Assembly: GCF_934643285.1 (NCBI RefSeq)
Contig: NZ_CAKUBT010000005.1
Span: 1-64,000, forward strand
Direction of reading: 5' to 3'
DNA length: 64,000 nucleotides
From: an uncultured Ellagibacter sp.
Lineage (GTDB): Bacteria; Actinomycetota; Coriobacteriia; Coriobacteriales; Eggerthellaceae
Both the position numbers and the translations under genes were made by a program. Position 1 is the stretch's first letter. Each line of letters begins with the position of its first letter. The notes under the pieces were generated by a model, which worked only from the letters and a program-made list of their open reading frames with translations, did not search any database and had not been told where the DNA came from. Positions 37,362 through 44,854 of this stretch are shown here, one piece after another.

Positions 37362-38363
37362 CTACTTCTGCTCGCGCGGCGTCTCGTACAGGGCCTCGTA
37401 CAGCTCTTCGTATGCGTCATCCCAGTTGTCATTGGGCTTGTAGAGGAACAGCTTGGGGTTGAGCGTGATGACGCGGCCCTCCTTGACGGCAGTCAGTTCC
37501 TTCCAAGCCGGGTTGGCCGTGGTCTGGTCCTTGAGCGCCTTTTGCGCAGCCTCGCTCGAGTCGCCCATGGGCAGCAGGAAGATGAAGTCGGGGTCGGCCT
37601 TGACCAGGGACTCCAGGCTATAGTCGGACAGCAGGCTCTTGTCGGCGTCGGTGATGTTGCTCGCGCCCAGCTCGGCGAGCATGGTGCCCGTCTGTGTCGA
37701 GGACGCCTGGACGCGCGTGCCGCCGGAGTACGTGGTCAGCACCGCGACGCTGCCCGCGCTCTTGCCTTCGGCCTTCTTCTTGATGGCGTCGATGTCCTCG
37801 GCAACTTCCGTACCGTTGTCCTTGTACGCCTCGGCGTCGCCGGTGATGTCGCAGCAGGTCTTGAGCATGCGCAGGTAGTCGTCGAAGGTGGTGACGTTGA
37901 AGTACGCCACGGGGATGCCCGCTGCCTGCAGTGTGTCCTTGAGGTCGGTCTGGGCGACGCCACCGCCGCGACCGGAGCTTGTGCCGGTCAAGATCACGAA
38001 GTCCGGGTTGAGCGCGATGATGGACTCCGCATTGAGGGAGGAGAAGTCACCGACCTTCTCCGCCTTTGACTCGATGTGGTAATCGGAGAACGCGTCGCTG
38101 GACGCTCCGACGAGGGTGCCGCCCGCCAGCTCCCAGATGTTCGCGAAGCTGCCCATGCCCGCGACGACGCGCTCATGCGTGCTCACGGTCACCTGGTTGC
38201 CCAAATCGTCCGTAAAGGTGTAGCCGGCCTGCTGGCTCGTCGCGCCCTGCTGTGTGCCGGCGTTGCCGGAGTTGCTGCCAGAGCAGCCGATCATCGCGCT
38301 GCCGCTTGCCGCCAGCGCCAGGGCGCACGCACACGCGCATGCCTTCGTTGCAATCCTCTTCAT
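37362..38363 (-). CDS. lipoprotein substrate-binding protein of the ABC importer
   Basis: This 333-residue protein begins with a signal peptide and a lipobox ending MIGCSGSNSGN, so it is a lipoprotein anchored by Cys. The rest is a type III periplasmic-binding fold: DDLGNQVTVSTHERVVAGMG, NPDFVILTGTS and PNDNWDDAYEELYEALY. It captures the metal chelate or tetrapyrrole for the FecCD permease; ligand is not identifiable. The ATG at 38363 follows GAGGAGAA. Confidence 0.9.
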   Translation of the reverse strand: MKRIATKACACACALALAASGSAMIGCSGSNSGNAGTQQGATSQQAGYTFTDDLGNQVTVSTHERVVAGMGSFANIWELAGGTLVGASSDAFSDYHIESKAEKVGDFSSLNAESIIALNPDFVILTGTSSGRGGGVAQTDLKDTLQAAGIPVAYFNVTTFDDYLRMLKTCCDITGDAEAYKDNGTEVAEDIDAIKKKAEGKSAGSVAVLTTYSGGTRVQASSTQTGTMLAELGASNITDADKSLLSDYSLESLVKADPDFIFLLPMGDSSEAAQKALKDQTTANPAWKELTAVKEGRVITLNPKLFLYKPNDNWDDAYEELYEALYETPREQK

Positions 38364-38430
38364 GTGGTTCTCCTCATCTGATGTGGGCGGCCGATCATGC
38401 GGCCGTCGCATCCGTCGCATTTGCTGTCAG

Positions 38431-38472
38431 CCCCTGCCCCTGCCCCTGTCATCGCAGCGGCAGGGGCAGGGG
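38431..38472 (-). terminator. GC-rich hairpin between the radical SAM and binding-protein genes
   Basis: Arms CCCCTGCCCCTGCC (38431-38444) and GGCAGGGGCAGGGG (38459-38472) form a perfect 14-bp stem. There is no T-run, so it may lower, rather than end, read-through into the importer genes, or stabilise mRNA ends. Confidence 0.5.
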
Positions 38473-38491
38473 ACGGCCGTCGGGCTCTCGC

Positions 38492-39496
38492 CTAGGCGCC
38501 CTTGCAGCCGAGTTTCTGCCCGTAGGCGCAGTAGTCGTCCTGGGCCATGTAGTCGCCGTCATGGTAGTACGCCGCGCGCGCCCTGCAGCCGCCGCAATGC
38601 TCCTTGTGGTCGCACTCGCCGCAGTTGCCGCCGTAAGCCTGCGTGCGCAAACGCTCGAACACGGGGCTCGTCGCCCAGATCTCGTCGAAGGGCTGCTCGC
38701 GCACGTCGCCAGCGTCCTCGGTCATGTACGCGCACGGGCGCACGATGCCCTCGCTGCCGACGACGCAGTAGGTGAGGCCGGCCAGGCAGCCGCGCGTGTA
38801 GCGGGTGGGGATGCCGAGCTGGTCGGCGACGCGCGTGAACTGCGGCGCGCAGGTGGGCTTGACGTCGATGTCGACCTCTGCGGCCTTGCGCATGATGTCT
38901 TGGAGCAGCGCCTCGTTCTCCAGCACCTTGAGGCTCGTCTCCTCGATGTACTTGCCGCGCCCCACGGGGATGAGGAAGAAAATCGAGTGGTTGACCGCGC
39001 CGATGCTCTGCGCGAAGTCCGTGATGTCGCAGACCTCGTCGCGGTTCCAGTCGACCACGGTGGTATGGATCTGGAAGTCGAGGCCCGCGCGCTTGCATGC
39101 CTCGATGCCCGCGAGGGTGTCGGCGTGGGCGCCTGCGACGCCGCGGAAGGCGTCATGCTTTGCCGCGTCGAGGCTGTCGATGCTGATGCCCATGGAGCAC
39201 GCGCCGGCTTCCTTGAGCTTTCGCGCGACCTCGTCGGTGATCAGCGTGCCGTTGCTGCCGAACACGGGGCGCAGGCCTTGAGCTGCAGCGTGCGCCACGA
39301 GCTCGAAGATGTCGTCGCGCATAAGGGGCTCGCCGCCGCTGAAGATCATGATCTTGAAGCCGGCGCGCGCGATCTGCTCGATCATCGCCTTGCCCTCGGC
39401 CGTCGTCAGCTCGCGACTGTCACACTCCGCCGCGTCCTGGTAGCAGTGCTCGCATTTGAGGTTGCACCTGTTGGTTGTCATCCACGATACGATCAT
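38492..39496 (-). CDS. radical SAM/SPASM enzyme, AhbC/AhbD/NirJ-like
   Basis: The radical SAM site is TTNRCNLKCEHC (Cys11, 15, 18) with the SAM-binding FSGGEPLMRDD. A SPASM domain at the C-terminus has RPCAYM, CGECDHKEHCGGCRARA and DDYCAYG, providing ligands for additional clusters. The HCGGCRAR...GDYMAQDDYC end is very like heme-biosynthetic AhbC, AhbD and NirJ, which act on tetrapyrrole side chains. Peptide-modifying SPASM enzymes are an alternative, but no precursor peptide gene was seen. Its own promoter has the 19-bp spacer of MerR-regulated genes. ATG at 39496 follows GGAGGAGA. Confidence 0.82.
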   Translation of the reverse strand: MIVSWMTTNRCNLKCEHCYQDAAECDSRELTTAEGKAMIEQIARAGFKIMIFSGGEPLMRDDIFELVAHAAAQGLRPVFGSNGTLITDEVARKLKEAGACSMGISIDSLDAAKHDAFRGVAGAHADTLAGIEACKRAGLDFQIHTTVVDWNRDEVCDITDFAQSIGAVNHSIFFLIPVGRGKYIEETSLKVLENEALLQDIMRKAAEVDIDVKPTCAPQFTRVADQLGIPTRYTRGCLAGLTYCVVGSEGIVRPCAYMTEDAGDVREQPFDEIWATSPVFERLRTQAYGGNCGECDHKEHCGGCRARAAYYHDGDYMAQDDYCAYGQKLGCKGA

Positions 39497-39525
39497 CGTC
39501 TCTCCTCCCTCGAAACCGATTGAGG

Positions 39526-39556
39526 ATGCTAACGGGCGACGTTGCGTCATGGGCAA
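39526..39556 (-). promoter_or_regulatory. MerR-type promoter of the radical SAM gene
   Basis: Read on the minus strand: TTGCCC (39551-39556), a 19-bp spacer and TAGCAT (39526-39531). A dyad TGACG-CAA-CGTC (39538-39549) lies in the spacer. Overlong spacers with a central dyad are the hallmark of MerR-activated promoters. Confidence 0.7.
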
Positions 39557-39633
39557 GCGCTGCGCGAGAAAAAACTGGCGAGTGATGAGATTTGCCGATT
39601 AATGCGCCGAGCTGGGCGAATGACAGGCGATGC

Positions 39634-39663
39634 AAAGCAACACCCGCCCAAGTGGGACGGGTG
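39634..39663 (-). terminator. terminator after the MerR gene
   Basis: CACCCGCCC/GGGACGGGTG arms with one bulged base (39641-39663) and TTGCTTT on the minus strand. Confidence 0.7.
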
Positions 39664-39702
39664 CCGGCACGGGATGGCTGTGGTTGTTACGGCTTGGCGC
39701 CC

Positions 39703-40443
39703 CTAACCGCGCAGCGCCTCGAGCGCGTCTTTGAGGAAGCTGAGCGTCCTACGCTGGATGCCCGCGTAGAAGTCGCGGTCGTACTGCTTGGGGCCTTGCG
39801 CGCGCTGATTGGCGAGGCGCTTGAGGCCGGCGAGCGCGCCGGACATGCCGCCGAGGCGCTCGAAACGCAAGGCGAGCTCCCGGCCGCGCTCGTCGCCGGG
39901 CTGCACGCCATCGTGCATGGCCTCGATGGTGTCGCCCATGAGCTGGTGCCAGCGGCTGACCTCCTCGTGGGTGAGCTCCGGGACGCTGCTCTCGTCGCAG
40001 CCCTCGCCGTTGATGGCCAGCCACAGCACGTCCTCGCGGTTCTGCATGTCGCTGATGGCCTGGGCAAAGTCGCTCCAGCGCACGTGCTCGCTTGCAGCGA
40101 GCTGCTCTCGGAGGCTGTTGACGGTGCTGATGTTGTGCAGGACCTCGACGCTCTCGCGCTCAAGCTCGTGCATGCGGCTCTCGAGCGCACCGGAGAGCTC
40201 CCGGCGGTCGTCGAGCGCCTCCGCCTCCTTGATCTGCGCGAGCGAGAAGCCGAGGTACTTGAGGGTGAGGATGCGGTAGAGGCGTTCCTCGTCCTCGCGG
40301 GAGTACAGGCGCTGATTCTGCTCGCTTTTCGAGCTGGGGTGGAGCAGGCCCTTTTGGTCGTAGTACTGGATGGTGCGCACGGTCACGCCCACGCGGCGGG
40401 CGATCTCGCCGACGGTCATCAGGTCATCTTCATATACAGGCAT
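39703..40443 (-). CDS. MerR family regulator with TipAS-like C-terminus
   Basis: The winged helix DLMTVGEIARRVGVTVRTIQYYDQ opens the protein (core GEIARRVGVTVRTIQYYD), followed by the coiled-coil dimer helix and a C-terminal domain (about residues 130-245). HEEVSRWHQLMGDTIEAMHDG in that domain resembles the ligand-binding TipAS domain of multidrug and thiopeptide sensors. MerR proteins twist overlong promoters into activity. Its own promoter and that of the radical SAM gene carry matching 19-bp spacers. The ATG at 40443 follows AGAAGGA. Confidence 0.9.
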   Translation of the reverse strand: MPVYEDDLMTVGEIARRVGVTVRTIQYYDQKGLLHPSSKSEQNQRLYSREDEERLYRILTLKYLGFSLAQIKEAEALDDRRELSGALESRMHELERESVEVLHNISTVNSLREQLAASEHVRWSDFAQAISDMQNREDVLWLAINGEGCDESSVPELTHEEVSRWHQLMGDTIEAMHDGVQPGDERGRELALRFERLGGMSGALAGLKRLANQRAQGPKQYDRDFYAGIQRRTLSFLKDALEALRG

Positions 40444-40489
40444 GCCGCGTCCTTCTCGCACGTGTGATCATCGGATAATCCAACACCCT

Positions 40490-40520
40490 ATTATCGCGCG
40501 TGACGCTACGTCACCGTCAA
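40490..40520 (-). promoter_or_regulatory. MerR-type promoter of the regulator gene
   Basis: On the minus strand: TTGACG (40515-40520), a 19-bp spacer and GATAAT (40490-40495). The spacer contains a perfect dyad GTGACG-TAG-CGTCAC (40500-40514). Confidence 0.8.
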
Positions 40521-40920
40521 GCGCGCGGGCGGTGATTGCCGCCGCCTTGCTGCAACCAGATGGCGCCGACGGGCGCGAGCTGCTCGACGCGCTGGGGGTC
40601 GAGAAGGTGCCCTACGGAGAGCTCGACTGACGGTCGGGGCGATGGAGGCGGACCGCAGGCGCCGCGGCGAGGGGCCGCTGACGCCTTAGCCCCGCCGGCC
40701 CAGGAAACCGAATAGGCAGGGCCCTCCAGCCCGTCCGGATGAGCCCGAAAACCGACCCGGGCGGGCCGGCGGAGCCATGCCCGAAACTCAGCCGGGCGCC
40801 CCGGCCGAGGGCCCTCGGGGCCGAACCGGCCTGGAAAAGCGCAGAGCGGGCGTTTGCGCGCCCGTCCCGTTAGCTGTGAAAACGCCGGTTACGGCGCGGG
40901 TATTCGGCTACCAATGAAAA
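40521..40920. other. GC-rich island edge without a gene; diverged IS-end motif
   Basis: No convincing gene. GTCCGGATGAG at 40733-40743 repeats the terminal motif of the IS30 remnant at 34542, followed, as there, by a GCCGAGGGCCCTC palindrome (about 40805-40820). An open frame ending at 40630 might preserve the C-terminus of a lost gene but has no recognised family. Confidence 0.45.
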
Positions 40921-42411
40921 TCAACCAGCTTCGCCGGCGGGGGCAGGGGCGTCTGCCGGATGTGCCGTTTGGTCGGAGGCGTCCGAAAGCGCCTTGTCCT
41001 CGGAGGAGGGCTTCCTTTCAGCAGAAGTAGCAGTCGCGTTGCGCTTCGACCCTCGCGAGGAATTGCCTTCCGCGGCGCGGCTTTCCGCCGTGCGGCCGAG
41101 CACCGCCGCGCGGTCGCGAGCGGCGGCATCCGCGCGGTAAGCTTCCCAACCCCGCTCGCTCGGATGGTAGAAGCAGCCGCGCTCCAAGCCATCGGGAAGG
41201 TAGCGCTGATCGACCCATCCTTCAGGGTAGTCGTGGGGATATTTGTAGGTTCCGTAGTTCTCGGATCCTGGGCGATGCCTATCGCGCAGGTAGTCGGGCA
41301 CCTTGCGCGCAGGCCCGCGGCGAACCTCGGCGAGCGCCGCATCGATTCCCGCCTCCGCGGCGTTGCTTTTCGGAGCGAGCGCTAGGTATATCGCCGCCTG
41401 TGCCAGGTTAATACGGCATTCCGGGTAGCCGATGACCTCGGCGGACTTGAACGCGGCTTCGGCAATGAGAAATGCTTGAGGGTCGGCGTTGCCCACGTCC
41501 TCCGAAGCCTGGATCATCATGCGGCGCGCGATGAACTTCGGGTCTTCCCCACCGTCGATCATGCGCGCGAGCCAATAGAGCGCAGCATCAGGGTCGCTCC
41601 CGCGCATCGACTTGATGAACGCGGAGATGACGTCGTAGTGCATGTCTTTGTTCTTGTCGTAGGCGAGCGCGCGGTGGGGCGTTGCGCGGCGCACGACATC
41701 GACGCTGATGAGAACAGGCTTTTTGGGAGTGCCGGGCGCCACCATCTGCGAGGCGAGCTCGAGCGTGGTAAGCGAGGCGCGCCCGTCGCCCCCGGCGAGC
41801 AGCACGATAGCCGAAAGGGCGTCGTCGGCAAGCGCATAGCGCCCGGCGAGCCCGCGTTCGTCAGCGAGCGCGCGGCGAACGAGCTGCGCGATTTCCCCAT
41901 CGGTGAGCGAGTGAAGCTCGACCACGCGGGAACGGCTGATGAGCGCTGAGTTCACTTCGAAGAACGGGTTTTCCGTGGTGGCTCCCACCAGCACGACCAC
42001 GCGGTTTTCGACCGCATGGAGCAGCGCGTCTTGCTGACTGCGGTTGAAGCGGTGGATCTCGTCGACGAACAGGATGGTTCGAAGGCCCTGCATCGTCAGG
42101 CGCTTTTCCGCGGCGCTGATCTCGCGGCGCAGGTCGGACACGGTGCCGCCGATGGCGGACACTTCCACAAAGGTTGCCCTCGTGTGCTCGGCGATGACAT
42201 GCGCAAGCGAGGTTTTCCCCGTGCCCGCGGGCCCGAAGAGGATGACCGAGCTTAAGCTATCGCCCTCGATGGCACTGCGCAACCAGCTGCCAGGACCGAC
42301 CGCGTCGGTCTGCCCCACGACCTCGTCAAGAGTGCGCGGGCGCATGCGCACCGCAAGCGGCGCCACTTCCGCGCGGCGCTCGTTTTCCATTGCTGTGAAT
42401 AAGGTTTCCAT
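40921..42411 (-). CDS. rarA: replication-associated recombination ATPase RarA (MgsA)
   Basis: RarA is an AAA+ ATPase related to clamp loaders that acts at stalled forks. MRPRTLDEVVGQ opens the conserved part, Walker A is GPAGTGKTSLAH, Walker B FVDEIHRFNRSQQDALL, and ATTENPFFEVN is the sensor 1 region. A C-terminal oligomerisation domain follows with YPHDYPEGWVDQRYLPDG. A basic tail of about 60 residues ends it. ATG at 42411 (METLFTAM) is chosen by homology; longer starts would run into the structured region upstream. Confidence 0.93.
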   Translation of the reverse strand: METLFTAMENERRAEVAPLAVRMRPRTLDEVVGQTDAVGPGSWLRSAIEGDSLSSVILFGPAGTGKTSLAHVIAEHTRATFVEVSAIGGTVSDLRREISAAEKRLTMQGLRTILFVDEIHRFNRSQQDALLHAVENRVVVLVGATTENPFFEVNSALISRSRVVELHSLTDGEIAQLVRRALADERGLAGRYALADDALSAIVLLAGGDGRASLTTLELASQMVAPGTPKKPVLISVDVVRRATPHRALAYDKNKDMHYDVISAFIKSMRGSDPDAALYWLARMIDGGEDPKFIARRMMIQASEDVGNADPQAFLIAEAAFKSAEVIGYPECRINLAQAAIYLALAPKSNAAEAGIDAALAEVRRGPARKVPDYLRDRHRPGSENYGTYKYPHDYPEGWVDQRYLPDGLERGCFYHPSERGWEAYRADAAARDRAAVLGRTAESRAAEGNSSRGSKRNATATSAERKPSSEDKALSDASDQTAHPADAPAPAGEAG

Positions 42412-42459
42412 GCCGCGTATCATATCATGCGAACGTTTGTTTGCCCAGAGGTGAAGAGC

Positions 42460-42611
42460 GGGAAAAGAAATGGCCCACCGGAAAGGGAGGTCCGGCGGGC
42501 CCAAGGAGGGGATTAGACGGTCGGGGTTAGGACCGCCTGCTGCTTTCGAAAGAAGGCAACTGCAGGGTTCTCGAAGGAGGGGGGACCTTCTCACCTGCTG
42601 CATGCAGTATA
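42460..42611 (-). ncRNA. candidate small RNA with C-rich loops and intrinsic terminator
   Basis: On the minus strand, TATACT (42606-42611) precedes about 140 bases that fold into three stem-loops. The first stem is GCAGG/GAAGG with CCTTC/CCTGC and loop UCCCCCCU; the second CGGTC/GACCG with loop CUAACCCC. A linker UAAUCCCCUCCUU follows, then an 11-bp stem GGCCCGCCGGA with loop CCUCCCUU and the tail AUUUCUUUU, a good terminator. The C-rich loops are complementary to ribosome-binding sites, as in C-rich regulatory sRNAs of Gram-positive bacteria. The terminator precedes rarA, so an attenuated rarA leader is the alternative. No clear -35 is seen. Confidence 0.55.
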
Positions 42612-42921
42612 CCAACCACCCTTGAACCCCTTATGTTCGACACGTGGGCATCTTATGAATCAACCAGGGCTTTTGTTACGAGTTCGTTTCTTTTGGCGGC
42701 TCCAAGGCAAGCACAGAGCGCTCGGAGCCTGCGCGGCTTCGCCTCGCAGCTGCGACCATCGGACAAGCACTGGGCGCGCACAGAGAGCCCTCGCCGCGCA
42801 TACGCCGCCTTCGCCGCCTGACGGAGCAAGCCCAGAGCGCGGGCGTCCGCTCGCAAAACTTCTCAATGGAAAACAATCTGAGGTGATAGAATGCTGGTAC
42901 TTGCTTATCGAAAGGAAATCC

Positions 42922-43008
42922 ATGGCAGAAAAGAGCGGTTGCACCCAGATCATCATTATCGCCCTCGGAATCTGTCTCGGCCTCGCGCTGTTCGGTCTCT
43001 GTGGCTAG
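42922..43008 (+). CDS. 28-residue single-helix membrane peptide
   Basis: The peptide MAEKSGCTQ is followed by a strongly hydrophobic segment, IIIIALGICLGLALFGLCG, and ends there. AAAGGAAA lies before the ATG. No family is recognised. The stop overlaps the region where the next open frame can begin (GTG at 43001), so the two may be translated together. It could be a regulatory or toxin-like micropeptide. The 310 bp upstream contain no other gene that I can support. Confidence 0.5.
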   Translation: MAEKSGCTQIIIIALGICLGLALFGLCG

Positions 43009-43021
43009 GCAGCTCCGATTC

Positions 43022-43417
43022 ATGATGAGGCGTCTTGGGCCGGCGCTGTTCTCGTGGAGCAACCTGCTCCCCCTTCTTGCCACCCTCGTTTACCTTATCA
43101 ACAGGTTCGCCTTCTCGCTGGATTGCGTTCTGCCGTACGAATTCGCCAACTATCATCTCGCCGACCTTTGCGGCGGCATTGTTTTCCCCGCTTACGTAAA
43201 TGTCTTGACCAGGACTGTTTCAGGCAGAGAGATTATCTGCGACCTGGGGTCTTCCCTCCTTCTCTCGGCATTGTGCGCAGTATGTTGGGAAGTCTTAGCT
43301 TCGTGCGTCCTGCATTTCGGCACCGCCGATCCTATCGACGCCCTCATGTACTTTCTCGGCGGGCTTGTCTATCTCGCTTTCTACAAGATTCTCCCAAGGG
43401 AGGGGAAGGTGGCCTAG
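43022..43417 (+). CDS. small membrane protein of unknown function
   Basis: About 131 residues from the ATG at 43022; a GTG at 43001 that overlaps the preceding peptide gene is an alternative start. Four hydrophobic segments are visible, at LLPLLATLVYLINRF, FANYHLADLCGGIVF, LLLSALCAVCWEVLA and IDALMYFLGGLVYLAFY. The last segment with its Asp before the helix is reminiscent of VanZ-like proteins, but the resemblance is weak. It probably forms a two-gene unit with the micropeptide. Confidence 0.6.
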   Translation: MMRRLGPALFSWSNLLPLLATLVYLINRFAFSLDCVLPYEFANYHLADLCGGIVFPAYVNVLTRTVSGREIICDLGSSLLLSALCAVCWEVLASCVLHFGTADPIDALMYFLGGLVYLAFYKILPREGKVA

Positions 43418-43513
43418 CCGCAAGCGCCAGCGAACCCATGCCCTGCCCTTGGCAGCGTATGTCACTTTTTGAGGGAGGGTGTTCCTGACGGAAGCTATTT
43501 TTCGAGAGGGGGT

Positions 43514-43701
43514 CCTGCCAGAAATCGAGCGGTTTTCATCAACGGGAAGCCCTCGGAAGGCGTTTCCCCGCCCCTTGTGACGAGCGAACGAAAGCGGCGC
43601 GAAGAGTAAGGCCAGTTCAGCGGGTTTTGCTTCGCGGACGGCTTTCTCCTCCTCGCTCGAATTCTTCCCGAGATGATGAAAACCGCCCGATTTCTGGCAG
43701 G
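43514..43701. repeat. long inverted repeat (MITE-like)
   Basis: Arms 43514-43541 and 43674-43701 are inverted copies with one difference in 28; the left arm starts CCTGCCAGAAATCGAGCGG. A further ACGGGAAG/CTTCCCG pair continues the stem inward. About 130 bp lie between. There is no gene in 43418-43822; the repeat takes up about half of this gap. Confidence 0.85.
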
Positions 43702-43822
43702 TCTCCCCTTTGAAAATGACAAGATTGAAAATTCAAGCTTGAAAAGACCGCCCCTTCTCGAGGAGGTCGCCCGCGCCCGCGGGTGCACCTCACTTGGGAA
43801 GGGTATCGCCGCCTGCGAACAC

Positions 43823-44635
43823 TTACCCTTGCTTGCGCTCGAAGAGCACGTTGTTGGTGTGCAGCCAGCTTTCCACTGTGCCAGTGTCGAAGCCGTCTTC
43901 GGGATCGATTACGAGCGCGTACATCTCTTCCTCGCGCAGCACCTCGTCGAGCGCGTCGGTCAACTGGATTTCACCGCCCACGCCAGGCTTCACGTCGGCC
44001 AGAAGCTCCATGACGCGCGGGCTCAGCAGATAGCGGCCGAACACGGCCAGGTTCGACGGCGCATCCTCAAGCGCCGGCTTCTCCACGAGTGAATCGACCT
44101 TCCACACATCGTCGGAGAGCTTCTCGCCAGCGATGATCCCGAAGCGATGCACCTGGTCATCGGGCACGGGCATGACCGCAATCACGCTCGCCCCGCCGTG
44201 CTCATCCGACACCTTCTGCATCGCGGGAAGCATCTGGTTGTCGGGCACGATCACATCGCCCAGAAGCACGTAGAACGGCTCGCCCGCCGTCTTCTCGTGC
44301 GCGCACCAGATGGCATGCCCCAGCCCGAGCGGCTCCTCCTGGTACACGTAGCTCACATTGTAGTTGCCCACGCGCTCCACCTCGTCAGCGTAAGCATCCT
44401 TACCGCGCGCGCGCAGCGTGGCGACCAGGTCGGGGTCGGGCGTGAAGTGGTCCTCAATCGCCTTCTTGGAGCGGCTGTTCACAATGACGACCTCGTCGGC
44501 CTTCGACGCCAAGCCCTCCTCCACCACGTACTGGATGACGGGGCGATCAACCACGAGCAGCATCTCTTTCGGCTGCGCCTTCGTGGCGGGAAGGAAGCGC
44601 GTGCCCAAACCGGCAGCGGGAATAAGTGCCTTCAT
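43823..44635 (-). CDS. galU: UTP-glucose-1-phosphate uridylyltransferase
   Basis: GalU makes UDP-glucose for wall and capsule polymers. The N-terminal KALIPAAGLGTRFLPATKAQ is the nucleotidyltransferase signature, and PKEMLLVVDRPVIQYVVEE, DVIVPDNQ and GVGGEIQLTDAL are family segments. 270 residues is slightly short of the usual 290. ATG at 44635 follows GAAAGGTTT at some distance. It is monocistronic and neighbours surface-protein genes. Confidence 0.95.
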   Translation of the reverse strand: MKALIPAAGLGTRFLPATKAQPKEMLLVVDRPVIQYVVEEGLASKADEVVIVNSRSKKAIEDHFTPDPDLVATLRARGKDAYADEVERVGNYNVSYVYQEEPLGLGHAIWCAHEKTAGEPFYVLLGDVIVPDNQMLPAMQKVSDEHGGASVIAVMPVPDDQVHRFGIIAGEKLSDDVWKVDSLVEKPALEDAPSNLAVFGRYLLSPRVMELLADVKPGVGGEIQLTDALDEVLREEEMYALVIDPEDGFDTGTVESWLHTNNVLFERKQG

Positions 44636-44854
44636 AGGAAACCTTTCTTCGCGAGGCAACATACAAGGAAAGCGCCCGCTCGGCGCTTTCCAGAAACTCA
44701 CGGGACAGATTGTAGCACGAGGCAATTGAGCTGCCCGCGACGGCGGCGAACGCAACCCGAAGGCCACAAAGCCCAAACGCAACCCGGCCCGCTCCCCCGC
44801 CTTAGGGGAAGGGAAGCGGGCCGGGAATTAGCCGAAGCAACTCGCCAGCTTCTT

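Noticed and set aside
40370..40630. Possible small gene ending at 40630
   Set aside because: Its first half overlaps the MerR start region in antisense. The second half could be the end of a lost gene, but there is no start signal or family.
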